This document shows positions 51,982 to 61,850 of a stretch of 64,000 nt of DNA, in pieces. Positions within the stretch are counted from its first letter, which is position 1. Every line of letters starts with the position of its first letter. A program made the translations under genes and the position numbers. This DNA is from Carettochelys insculpta (Eukaryota; Chordata; Testudines; Carettochelyidae), in the NCBI RefSeq assembly GCF_033958435.1, contig NC_134147.1, positions 46,246,001-46,310,000 on the forward strand, given 5' to 3'. The notes under the pieces are model-generated. The model saw only the letters and a program-made list of their open reading frames with translations. It was not told the DNA's origin and searched no databases.

Positions 51982-53321
51982 TACAGGTCCACCCAGCCCT
52001 CCTGGCAGGAGCAGGGCTTGCCCTGGCCCATGCCATGTGGGAGGCAGCTGACTACCTTCTTGCCCCAGGGGAGGAGATGCCCCCAGGGCAGCAGGGCTCA
52101 ACCCCTACCCCTGCAGCACCCCACTCCACCCCCCGCCTCACACGCCGGCGGCTGTGGAGCTACCCCACCAGCACCGACTGGTGGGAGCGGCTGGTGCTTG
52201 GGGAGTGGAACGACGACCACTGGCTCAGGAACTTCAGGATGACCCGGCAGACATTCCTGGAGCTATGCCAGTGGCTCACCCCCGCACTCAGGCACCGGGA
52301 CACTGCCATGCGGCGTGCCCTCCCTGTGGAGAAACGGGTCGGCATCGCTGTCTGGAAGCTGGCCACTCCGGACAGCTACCGATCCGTGGGGCAGCAGTTT
52401 GGTGTCGGAAAGGCCACCGTCGGGGCTGTCTTCATGGAGGTAAGAGAACCCACAGGGGGAGGCCAGGGCAAGGCAGGGGGGCCAGGGCAGGGCAGGGCAG
52501 GGCAGGGCCACGCACACCCTGCTCACCCCTCATTGGGGCTGTCCCATGTGCTTTCTCTGCAGGTCGTGTGTGCCATCAATGCCATGCTCCTGCACAGGCT
52601 CGTGAGGCTGGGGGACCCACATGCCACTGTCGCCGCCTTTGCCACCCTGGGCTTCCCCAACTGCTTCGGGGCTCTGGACGGGACTCACATCCCCATCCGC
52701 GCCCCGCATCACAGTGGAGGACGATACCTCAATCGGAAGGGCTACCATTCTGTCGTCCTGCAGGCCTTGGTGGACAGCCGGGGACGTTTCCAGGACATTT
52801 ACGTGGGCTGGCCTGGCAGCACCCACGACGCCCGGGTTTTTCGGAACTCGGGCCTGTGCCGCCGGCTGGAGGCGGGGACCCACATCCCCCAGCGGGAGAT
52901 CCCTCTGGGGGACACCACCATGCCCTTCTGCGTCATCGCAGATGCGGCCTACCCCCTCCGGCCATGGCTCATGCACCCCTACACGGGCCATCTCTCCGCT
53001 AGCCAGGAGCGCTTCAACGAGCGCCTGAACCATGCGCGCCAGGTGGTGGAGCGCTCATTTGGCCGCCTCAAGGGACGCTGGAGATGTCTCCTGACCCGCC
53101 TGGATGCGGGCCCCAACAACATCCCCCAGATTGTGGGTGCCTGCTGCGCCCTGCACAACCTCGTGGAGAGCAAGGGGGAGACCTTTCTGCAGGGCTGGGC
53201 CGCGGAGGCCGGCAGGGCACACGTGCAGCCACCTGCTGCCCCCAGTCGGCAGGTGGACCCAGAGGGGACCCGGGTCCGGGAGGCCCTGCGGGCCCACTTC
53301 AACCAACAGGCCGCGGGGTGA
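51942..53321 (+). CDS. Harbinger DDE transposase (DDE_Tnp_4 / HARBI1-like)
   Basis: This is the nuclease that would excise and insert the element. The open frame is 459 codons, or 418 residues if the intron at 52440-52562 is removed. In order, the unspliced protein shows a polyglutamine stretch (residues 4-13), a basic patch near residue 65, a helix-turn-helix-like segment near 144-165 and then the RNase H-like catalytic core. Catalytic residues are D246 in DGTHI, D334 in ADAAYPL and E370 in VERSFG (D205, D293 and E329 after splicing). Exactly 35 residues lie between the second D and the E, the D35E spacing of PIF/Harbinger enzymes. The conserved WPGSTHDARVF block is also present. The chosen ATG is the first in frame and precedes the CAG run. 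No frameshift or stop is seen. The gene converges on the Myb-like gene. Family assignment is firm; activity is inferred. Confidence 0.93.
51950..51979 (+). repeat. CAG microsatellite encoding polyglutamine
   Basis: Nine CAG codons and one CAA follow the third codon of the transposase, giving ten glutamines. A pure CAG run is prone to length change, so the N-terminus could vary between copies without breaking the frame. Confidence 0.9.
52440..52562 (+). other. Short phase-0 intron in the transposase gene
   Basis: The donor reads GAG|GTAAGA and the acceptor reads TTTCTCTGCAG|GTCGTG. The length is 123 nt, a multiple of three, with no in-frame stop, so retained and spliced transcripts both stay open. 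Splicing joins the segment ending in GAVFMEV to VCAINAML, giving a continuous Harbinger-like helix between the helix-turn-helix and the catalytic core. The intron peptide is low-complexity Gly/Ala/His and is unlikely to belong to the enzyme. The intron contains tandem GGGCA units (about 52487-52508). Confidence 0.8.
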
Positions 53322-53500
53322 ACTCTGCCCAGGCCCCCTACTGCCCGCCCCTTCCTCCCCCACACTCCTGCCCCAACGCCCACACCATGGAGCACCCCAC
53401 CGCCCCCCCCTCCCACTTGTCCTGGACAAATGACAGCACGAACTTGTGGGTGAACGTAAACTTTTTTTTCGTCTTTACGAAACTCTTTTTTTTTTTTGTA

Positions 53501-53510
53501 AATAAATAAA
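53501..53510 (+). terminator. Polyadenylation signals after the transposase gene
   Basis: Two overlapping AATAAA hexamers lie about 180 bp after the transposase stop, next to long T runs. A third AATAAA is at 53570-53575. I found no equally clear hexamer on the minus strand for the converging gene, so the two transcripts may overlap at their 3' ends. Confidence 0.6.
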
Positions 53511-53745
53511 TATGTGAAACACAAACCAAAAAGGAGGGACAAACGTTCAACCAAAGCAAGATGTGCACAAATAAAACAATACAACAACAAAGCAAAGAAG
53601 TGTGCGCCATCAACAAAAAAGAAAAGCAGGGAGGAGAACAGGGAGAACTATTTACATGAGGGGGACGGGGCAAACGGGGGCACCAAAAACAAACAGTCAA
53701 ACTATATACAACAAGGGGGGGGGCCACGTCCCGGGCCCCTCGCCC

Positions 53746-55840
53746 CTAGAGCCCAGCACTGGGCGTGCCCGGCCGGGAGCCCCGCCGTACCGGCAGTCTG
53801 GTCCGCGGCTGGGTGGGAGCGGGCTGCACAGGAAGGTATTGGTGCCGGCGAGTCTCAGTTGGCTCCAGGGGTCCCTCGGCGCTGTGGCCCTCGCGGGTGG
53901 GTGGTGGGGCGACGGCTGGAGCAGCTGGTGATGGGGCTGCAGGAGCGGGCAGGGCAGGCGATGGCTCGGCCGGCGTGGCATGGGGGGCCAGGTAATCAAC
54001 CAGCCGGTTAAATGTCTGCATATAGGCCCCCCATGCCTCCTGGCGCCAGGCCAGCGCCCGCTCCTGCAGCTGGAGGTGCTGCTCCGAGACCTCCAGCTGC
54101 CGGCGGAGGATGGCCAGCAGCTGGGGGTCCGTCGCCGCCGGCGGTAGTAGGCGCGGGGTCCACCGTCTTGCCCTCTGCGGGGCCGGTCGTTCCTCGGCCG
54201 AGGGGCTGCCCTGGAGCGAGGGTCCCGGAGGGCTCTCCGGGACGACTGAGGCCTCGCCGGCGCTCTCTTCCAGTCCTTCGGATGGTGCGGGTGCAGATGC
54301 AGGACACAGGAGAGGAGGGGGGAAAGAAGAATGGAGACAGGCGTTAGTGTGGGCCCCAAGCCGTGGCCTTTGTCTCCCCCGCCCTGTGCTGCAGGTTCCC
54401 CATCCCAGTCCCCGGGAGATGCTGCTGTGATGGATGGGGTTCAGGGGTCCCCCTGCCCTGCACCCCGTCCCCTGGTGGGAGCGACTCTCACTTCACCCCG
54501 CAGGGTCTGAGAGCAGGAGAGCTTTCTTAGGCCACAGATGGCCAGTTTCTGGCAGGAGTGACAGCACCAGCTGTCAGAAGAGACAGTCCTTCCAACCCAT
54601 CGTGGGGAGAAGACCCCAAGGGGGGCCCCTCTGGGATGCAGCTTTCCCCCTCCTCTGGCTGGCTGCCTACCAGCTCTCCCTTCCCCTAGCCTCTACCTGT
54701 GGCCCCCGCCCTCGCCCCCCAATTCCAAGCCAGCTCGGCTCCTCCCTCCTGTTTGTTCAGGGCAGAGGTGTCACCTGCCAGCTGTAGCGCCAGGATCCTC
54801 CTTTGGCCCTGGGAGCTCCTCGGCTCTTGTGGCTCATATGTAGCCTGAGTCTCCCTTTGGCACTCCCCCTACTCCATCACATGCTGCTGCTGCGGGGTGT
54901 CCCACCCCCTCCGCCCGGGGGCCCCTCGAGGTTCCGCTCCCCCCTGGCCCGGGGATGGGGCATGGCACTGTCATGCAGGGTGGGGGGGGGCAGGGGCTGA
55001 CGGCTGCAGTGCTGTGAGGGCCATGGCCCTGGTGTCCTTGGGGCCATGGCCATGTGAGCGTGTGGGGGGCCCTGGACACATCTCTGTTACCCCCGCCCCT
55101 CAAGCCCAGGGGTGTCCACCAGAGAGGGGTACCTACCTGTGGGTCCGCTCCCATGGTCCGGAGATCCCCGGGGGTCGGAGGCCCTGCTGCTGCTCCGGGA
55201 TGGCAGGAGGAGGATCTGCAGGCTGGATTCTGCGGAGGAGGAGCCCCCCTCCTCCTCCTCCTGCCGCGATGTCCCGGGGATGGCCTCCGGGGGGGGGGCT
55301 CGCCTCCGGGGCGGACTCCGGCTGCAGGGCCTGCTGGGGCTCGTCAGCCGAGGTGTCAAGGGTGGCCGGAGGGGAGGAGGTGTGCCGGGAGCCCAGGATG
55401 TCCCTGAGCTCCCTGTAAAAGGGGCAAGTGACGGGGGCGGCCCCAGATCGGCTGGCCGCATCCCGGGCCCGGGCATAACCCTGCCGCAGCTCCTTCACCT
55501 TACTCCGGACATGGTCCGGAGTGCGGGCAGGGTGACCCCGGGCAGCCAGGCCGTCGGCCAGCCGAGCGAACACATCCGCGTTCCGCCTCTTGCTCCCCAT
55601 TACCTGGAGCACCTCCTCCTCGCTCCAGAGCCCCAGCAGGTCCCGCAGCTCGGCCTCCGTCCAGGAGGGGCCCCGCTGCCGCTTCCCAGACTGGCAGGTC
55701 TTCTGGCTGGGCTGGCTGCCCTGGCTCCCCTTGGGGGGGGGTCCCCTGGGGAGCTGGGGGGGCTCCTGGCTCGCCATCACCGCTGTGTGGTGGGCTGAGG
55801 GCTGTGCAGGCTGCCCGCGTGTGCAGGCTGCAGCCTGCAT
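53746..55840 (-). CDS. Harbinger accessory Myb/SANT-like (trihelix) DNA-binding protein, two exons
   Basis: This is the second protein of the transposon. In studied Harbinger systems a Myb-like partner binds the ends and helps the transposase enter the nucleus. Exon 1 is 55840-55137. After a basic KRQR patch it carries a Myb/SANT-like domain at about residues 57-150, starting at GPSWTEAELRDLL and ending at FYRELRDILG. The donor CACAG|GTAGGT at 55137/55136 matches consensus well. Exon 2 reads in another frame down to the TAG at 53746-53748. It contains a Leu/Gln-rich coiled-coil-like stretch (LLAILRRQLEVSEQHLQLQE, near 54120-54061) and a Pro/Ala-rich tail. A phase-compatible acceptor would end at 54263, giving about 406 residues. 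That acceptor lies about 45 nt after the pyrimidine tract and is uncertain. The start could be 55840 or the internal ATG at 55777, which has the stronger context (GTGATGG). Confidence 0.82.
54263..55136 (-). other. Predicted intron of the Myb-like gene
   Basis: The donor is strong (CAG|GTAGGT). A pyrimidine-rich tract lies at about 54306-54330 on the minus strand. The first AG after it ends at 54276, but that AG would put exon 2 out of frame. The AG ending at 54263 restores the coiled-coil frame. The interval is GC-rich, and its open frames look like composition artefacts. Confidence 0.55.
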
Positions 55841-56203
55841 GTTGCCTCAGCTTCCTGCAGAGTCAGGGCGGGGGAGGGGACCTTTAAGGGGCCGCTCCAC
55901 GCAGCCACCAGTGAGCTGAGGGGCTGGAGAGAGCGTCTCTCAACCCCCCAGCTGATGGCCGCCATGGAGGACCCGGCAATTTCGACGTTGCGGGACGCGG
56001 ATCGTCTACGCTGTCCCTACTTCGACGTTCAACGTCGAAGTAGGGCGCTATTCCTATCTCCTCATGGGGTTAGTGACTTCGACGTCTCGCCGCCTAACGT
56101 CGAAGTTAACTTCGAAATAGCGCCCGACGCATGTAGCCGCGACGGGCGCTATTTCGAAATTAGTGCCGCTACTTCGAAGTAGCGTGCACGTGTAGACACA
56201 GCT

Positions 56204-56246
56204 ATTGTGGAGCATAAGCTTTCGTGGGCAAAGACCCACTTCGTCA
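56204..56246. repeat. Fold-back repeat, right piece after the Harbinger insertion
   Basis: It starts with the duplicated ATT and continues GTGGAGCATAAGC through ACCCACTTCGTC. It completes the arm begun at 51565. Confidence 0.8.
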
Positions 56247-56579
56247 TAAGCATTTAAGACCTCCAAATCTTCCAAAGCTTTCCTTGTGATATTTACATCA
56301 CACACATCCATATTTTAGAGGGTCTAAAAGTTTAAGTAATTTCCAAACAGGTCCCTACGTATTCTATCTAAGACATTTTGCTATTTGTGCTTTAGTCAAA
56401 AATGCACGAATATTTGAACTGGCAAAAAGTTGTCAGAAGCAAATCCTTGACTTGAATGTACAGAGATGACAGTTCACAGCTACACTCCTTTGGCACAAGA
56501 GAGCACTCTAAACCTTGGATGGGCAATAATTTTGATCGGGGCTCACACCATGAATTTGGAAAGTGATAAAGGTCTGCAC

Positions 56580-56990
56580 ATTTCCATTGTATTAATGGAG
56601 GGGTGTGGGGTCTGGGAAGGAGGTTGAGTGAAGAAGGGATTTTGGGATTTGGGATTGGCATGCAGGGGCTTAGGCTGTGACCTAGGGCAGGAGGGGGTTG
56701 TGACCAGAGACATGGCTGTGACCTATGGCAGGAGGGTGTTGTGACGAGGAGCAGGGGACTGGGGTGCGAGGTCTGGCAGGCAATATGAGGGAGGAGGGCC
56801 AGAGGGGCTGAGTTAGGTAGGCATGGGGAGAGGAAGGGTCTGGGGTGCCAGAGGCAGGCTCTGGCTGACAGACTTACCTGGATGATTCCCAGACAGCAGC
56901 CCAGCTGACTTCACAGGCAGGTTCTCTGCCTGACCAGTTATGGCAGGGACCATGTGCTTCTGTGAATAGCTTGGATCCTGAGAGGAGGAG
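56580..56990 (-). repeat. GC-rich interspersed repeat
   Basis: G-rich phrases such as TTGTGACCAGAGACATGGCTG and TTGTGACGAGGAGCAGGGGA are repeated with variation at about 56697 and 56739. It is probably a non-autonomous DNA element; the ends were not found. Confidence 0.35.
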
Positions 56991-57044
56991 AGAGTGCTTC
57001 AAAGAGCAATCTCCCATCAGCCAGAAAACAGCTAATGAGATAGG

Positions 57045-57216
57045 GGGGAGGGACAGCAGTGGTTTGAGCACTGGCCTGCTAAACCTAGGGTTGTGAGCTC
57101 AATCCTTGAGGAGGCCAATTAGGGCAAAGAGATGTCAGGGATGGTGCTTGGTCCTGCCAAGAGGGCAGGGGACTGGACTAGATGACCTCCAGAGGTCCCT
57201 TCCAGCTCTATGAGAT
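57045..57216 (+). mobile_element. tRNA-derived SINE with CR1-like tail (tortoise pol III SINE type)
   Basis: The head AGTGGTTTGAGCACTGGCC resembles an A box, and GGTTGTGAGCTCAATCC resembles a B box. The tail GGACTGGACTAGATGACC, then AGGTCCCTTCCAGCTCTATG, matches the 3' end of CR1. This head and tail arrangement is known from turtles and is the best single clue to the host. The element is non-coding. Confidence 0.85.
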
Positions 57217-58217
57217 GTGTACCTCCAATTATTTAAATTTAAATTGTGAAGCCTCTCCCTGTCTCGTAGCTATTAGAAAACAAGCAGGGCCCCACTGTTG
57301 CTTTTCTCTGCAGCACACAGGGCAGGCAGGGAACCTGCCTGAGGATCCCCACTGTGTCCGCAGGCTGGACCTGGAGCCTTGGTGGGCTGGATGTGGATTG
57401 GATTTTGCTCAGCCCTACTCTAAACACTAAGGGTAAAGCTGGTCTCTGTGGCAGCAAAATTTCTCAGAGCTGGCCTAAGGCTGGAACAACTCCCAGGAAC
57501 TAAGGACTACCACAAACCACCCCATCTTTCACTCAAAGTACAAGGCACACTTCCCCGACCTGCCTCCTCCAACCTGCCTAGACAACAGCTTGTTTATGTT
57601 AAAAAATTAACAAAGCCTCCTAAAAGAGGATGTTCCACTGCAGAATCTTCTTCCTCTGGGGGTGGGGGAGAGGGCAACACAACATCACGCAAGTTCATCA
57701 CATTGCTGCCAATGAAAGGTGCTCAGATACTACAATAAGAAAAGCAGTAGAGGAACCTATACGGTACAGAAAAGAATAAAATACGAGAAGAGAATGAAGC
57801 TTTTTGTAAATTTCTGTAAAGGACAAGAATTTGTTAATTACCATTAGACATGCCTGTAACTTTATTTTTGGGTTCCCCCCTGAAGAACACAACAGCTACT
57901 CTCCACATGAGTAAATGCGGCTCATGCCAGGGATGGTCTCCATAGCTCAATTCAGAAGGGCAGTTATGTACTTCACCCAGTGCTAACTATGTGCCAGGGC
58001 TTGCCAGCGTGGAGTACCTATCTCTCTGGACTGTCTGCATCAATTATGAATGTAGAAAGAAAGAAACTGCTTGGCCTCCAGTGCCTCCGTCATCAAAATT
58101 AAGCACCAGCTTAAACAACTTCAAGTGCACGACTGGCCCCATGACACCAGTGAGACTAAGGCATATACTTAATGGTTCTGCTTTGCAGGGATGCACTCAC
58201 AGTCCCGAAATTAAGTA
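57217..58217. other. Non-coding DNA
   Basis: No gene or named repeat between the SINE and the CR1 fragment. A GGGGGTGGGGGAG run lies near 57658. Confidence 0.5.
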
Positions 58218-58860
58218 GAATCATAGCAGATTAGAGTTGGAAGAGAACTCAGGTCATTTAGTCCACCCCTTGCTCAAAGTAAGACCAACCCCAACTAAAT
58301 CATCCCAGCCAGGGCTTTGTCAAGACTGGCCTTAAAAACCTCTAAGGATGGAGATTTCACCACCTCCCTAGGCAACCCATTCAGTGCTTCACCACCCGCC
58401 TAGTGACACAGTGTATCCTAATATCCAACCTACACCTCCTTCACTGCAGCTTGAGACCATTGCTCCTTGTTCTGTCATCGGCCACCACTCAGAATGGCCT
58501 GGCTCCATCCTCTTTGGAACCACCTTCATGTTGTTGAAGACTGCTACCAAATTCCCCCTCATTCTTCTCTTCTGCAGACTAATATGCCCAGTTCCCTCAG
58601 CCTCTGCTCATAGCTCATGCACCCAAGCCCCCTAATCATTTCTGTTGCTCTCTGCTGGACTCTCTCTAATTTGTCTATATCCTTTCTGTAGTGGGGGGGG
58701 CTCAAAACTGGAGGCACTATTCCCAATGTGGCCTTGCCAGTGCCTAACAGTGGGGAATAAAGGCTTCCCTCGATCTACTGGCTCTGCTCCTACTAATGTA
58801 GCCCAACTGCCGTTAGCCTTGTGCTGGGCTAAGTCACAGCCTATGCGAGTTAGAAGGCCT
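58218..58860 (-). mobile_element. CR1 LINE 3' fragment
   Basis: It starts at the CR1 3' end in reverse (AATCATAGCAGATTAGAGTTGG). It continues through GGCAACCCATTCAGTGCTTC, TTGCTCTCTGCTGGACTCTC and a run of eight G near 58692. Frames are broken. Confidence 0.88.
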
Positions 58861-60660
58861 ACAGTGGACTTGAGTTAACAATACCAAGTCAGACTACAGA
58901 TTATTAATTTGTTCTGGCTAACAGAAAAATACACACAAAGGGTGGGGGTGAAGAAAGGAGGGGGCCAAAGAGGAGAGAACCATCCTTCACTAACCTAAAG
59001 CTGAAGACAATTTTCTTCAGAGAAGGTGCATGATGTGAAATTTAAGTGGCTTTGGTTTGTTTATTCGCACATCCCCTCTCATTCACAGATAAAATCTGGA
59101 AGGAAGGAGGCTTTTTGTCTGTGCTATTAGTAGGGGTGGTTTGTTTTAAGAGTAAAATAAATTACAATGTGAAAAACACTGCCTGATGGAGAAATGGCAA
59201 GCCACCAGGTGGCCTGAATAGCTAACACACTTTTCTTTCACTAGAACTCTCTTGTTACTCCTATAGGAGTTTGTTCACAGAACTCCTATTTAAAAAAGCG
59301 GGGGAGGGACTGTAGATTTCAGAAGTTTGCTCTGAGTCATCCTTGCACGATTTGGGTGAGCGAGCTTCCAGGACATTACTAACAGAGTCTTTCATTTTCA
59401 GGCTTTTTAGAAAGAAAAGCTGCCTAATAGAATGAGGTTCCGCTCTGAGGCAGAATTTGCTGTTTGTTCTTCCCTCTCCAGCTGCTCAGGAGGTTTAACA
59501 ATGGCAAATTGGCTTACTTTCTACTATGGGTCACGGAGAGGTGAAATTAGCACTCAAAGAGGCAGCTGCGTCTAGTGGGTAAAGCACAAGACTGGGAGCA
59601 AGACTCTCAGACTCAATCTCAGCTCAGCCAACGACTCGCTAAGGCCCCAATTCAAAAGTGTGCTTAACCCACTAATATTACTGTCACCACGCGAGTAACG
59701 TTACCCATTTGGTTAAATGTAGCAGTGGTTCAGGACCAAAATGACCTGGCATTTTATGTAACCTCAGTGGGGTACTGAGAGGGTTACTTAATGTTTCTAA
59801 CACAATATGAAGCCCTTGAATGAATGTGCGTATCATAAACATCAATACTTACTACTCCTTGCCCCGAAACTAGCTGTATGTGTTCTGATGTTTCTAAAAT
59901 TGAAGTCAGCATGCAATCTTTTAAACCTATGTGTAATGCTGCTGTGGTGACCCCTTCTGGGAATATATTTTGTTATAAGAACCCAAGAGAACAGAGATGT
60001 CCATTCACCATAAAACGCCTTTCCTCATTCCTCTGTCTACCCCCTCCCCCACAAAAACAAAAGCCCCAGACAAGCAAGCAACCACCCCTATTCATCTGTA
60101 TATTGCACGGCACAAGCTGTTGGCTTACATGTTCTGTCTGACTCACTGTGTGCTGACACTCCTTCTTCCCTGTCACTTTTGGTAGCTTTCCATTATCACG
60201 CAATACACTGGAGCAGCAACTGGAAGGCTACGAGATACAGAACTGTACTTTGGAAGAGAACATCTGAGGTCCCGCAGCCTTAGCAAGCCTAGGCATATCC
60301 TTCCTTAGTTGCAACATGGACACAAACCGCAGATTCCCACTTAAGAGAACAGTTAGCTAATGAAGATTGGCACAGGCCAAATTGTAATAGCAAAGACAGT
60401 GGTTCAGGTGTCACCTAATGCAGGATTAGCACATTTTACCAAGGACAGAACAGCCACCAGAAGTGAAATCCCTTTCAAGGGCCAGCTGGCCTTAATAAAA
60501 CTGAACAAAGGAACAGTGTATTTTATATTTTGGCATTATAAAGAGTATGTTTCATGACTCACTAAATTAGTACAATGGAATCATTTACAGTAAGTATCTA
60601 CCTCTATAGCAGTCGTGCTTTGTCAACTGGTTGAGGTTACTAAAACAGAACCTTAGTGTC
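58861..60660. other. Non-coding DNA
   Basis: Only the MIR-like piece at 59561 was recognised. Confidence 0.5.
59561..59660 (+). repeat. MIR-like SINE 5' part
   Basis: The head AGTGGGTAAAGCACAAGACTG and the segment AGACTCAATCTCAGCTC resemble the tRNA-derived part of MIR. Confidence 0.5.
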
Positions 60661-60665
60661 CTCTA

Positions 60666-60996
60666 CAATGGGGTGAGCAAAGTGGGGAGCGGGTCCCCTT
60701 GGAGGGGTGTGAAATTTCAAAAGGGGGACATAGCATGATTGCGTTAGGCTCATCCATCTCATTAAAATGTTGAAATATATTACTGTTTTCATGTCTGTAT
60801 ATTCACATTTATGTGCCAATTAATTGTTTTTCCATTCTACAGACTTATTTTCTTACACATTCCAAAAGGCTTTTCTTTTTATTAATGTGAATGTAACAGA
60901 CATTTCTGTCAATTTGGATTACATTAAACCGTTTGGGGGTCCCTGCTAATCAAGGATGAAAAGTGGGGCCTGACATAAAAATTTTGCTCACCCCTG
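60666..60996. mobile_element. hAT-like non-autonomous element
   Basis: The left end CAATGGGGTGAGCAAA and the inverse of the right end, CAGGGGTGAGCAAAAT, form a short terminal repeat. CTCTA is repeated on both sides (60661-60665 and 60997-61001). An 8-bp duplication would be expected for hAT; only 5 to 7 bp agree. There is no coding capacity. Confidence 0.6.
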
Positions 60997-61012
60997 CTCT
61001 ACTAAACACACA

Positions 61013-61421
61013 GGCCATGTCTACACTAGCCCAAAACTTCAAAATGGCCATTCAAATGGCCATTTCGAAGTTTACTAATGAAGCGCTGAAATACATATTC
61101 AGCGCCTCATTAGCATGCGGGCGGCCGCGGCACTTCGAAATTGACGCGGCTCGCCCCCGTGCGGCTCGTCCAGACGGGGCTCCTCTTCAAAATGACCCCG
61201 CCTACTTCGAAGTCCCCTTATTCCCATCTGCTCATAGGAATAAGGGGACTTAGAAGTAGGCGGGGTCCTTTCAAAAAGGAGCCCCGTCTGGACGAGCCGC
61301 ATCAATTTCAAAGTGCTGTGGCTGCCCGCATGCTAATGAGGTGCTGAATATGTATTTCAGCGCTTCATTAGTAAACTTCGAAATGGCCATTTTGAAGTTT
61401 TTGGCTAGTGTAGACATAGCC
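61013..61421. mobile_element. 409-bp fold-back Harbinger-type MITE
   Basis: An ACA duplication flanks it (61010-61012 and 61422-61424). The ends are GGCCATGTCTACAC and the inverse of GGCTATGTCTACAC. It has the same interior as the 436-bp copies, with a deletion in the right arm near 61300. It lies 16 bp after a hAT-like element. Confidence 0.88.
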
Positions 61422-61627
61422 ACAGGGTGATTCAGGAGATATTGAGCCAACTTTGTCAATTGCAAAAGCTGTATGTTAGGGTAGGCCCTTGGGTAGGATG
61501 GTTACATCTTCTCCTGAAATTAGTGCAATCAGAAAAACGACGATGGATTAAAAGCGATACAGAAGTTCTGTTTATTCCAACGCAAAGCTTGCTAGTAGTT
61601 TTAGGCTTACAGTTGTGGAGGGGCAGG

Positions 61628-61648
61628 CAGAGAGAGAGAGACAGAGAC
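61628..61648. repeat. GA microsatellite
   Basis: A short run of GA units, imperfect at its right end. Confidence 0.75.
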
Positions 61649-61697
61649 AAGATTTTCTTTTTGAATTCACATTTGAGAGAACAGCAGCTGTTAAACA

Positions 61698-61850
61698 CAA
61701 CAAGAGCCCGGTGGCACCTCACAGACTAACAGATATTTTGGAACATAAGCTTTTGTGGGCAAAAACGCAAAGCAGGTCTTTGCCCACAGATGCTTATCCT
61801 CCAAAATACATGTTAGTCTATAAGGTGCCACAGGGCTCTTGTTGTTTTTG
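61698..61850. repeat. Fold-back repeat, both arms
   Basis: The left arm AACAAGAGCCCGGTGGCACC through TTTTGTGGGCAAA (61698-61763) and the right arm TTTGCCCACAGATGC through GGTGCCACAGGGCTCTTGTTG (61778-61845) are inverted copies separated by about 15 bp. It is the same family as the host sequence of the Harbinger insertion. Confidence 0.8.

Larger units (their letters stand above)
51607..56203. mobile_element. Complete PIF/Harbinger DNA transposon with two intact genes
   Basis: The element is 4,597 bp. The left end reads GGCTACGTCTACACGTG and the reverse complement of the right end reads AGCTGTGTCTACACGTG, which match at 14 of 17 positions. It is flanked by ATT on both sides (51604-51606 and 56204-56206). 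A DDE transposase gene runs rightward and a Myb/SANT-like gene runs leftward, with 424 bp between their stop codons. The two-gene content, short terminal repeats and 3-bp duplication are typical of PIF/Harbinger elements. Base composition is far richer in G+C and CpG than the flanks, which fits a recently arrived element not yet eroded by CpG decay. The outer 250 bp at each end hold many TTCGAA or AACRTCGA motifs. Both reading frames lack nonsense breaks, so the copy may be competent. Activity itself cannot be seen. Confidence 0.92.

Noticed and set aside
52154..53033. Long frames of 282 and 167 codons overlapping the transposase on other frames and strand
   Set aside because: They are shadows of the GC-rich transposase gene.
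53697..54430. Several GC-rich frames overlapping exon 2 of the Myb-like gene
   Set aside because: Only the frame ending at 53746 gives the coiled-coil tail; the others are Pro/Arg/Gly-rich shadows.
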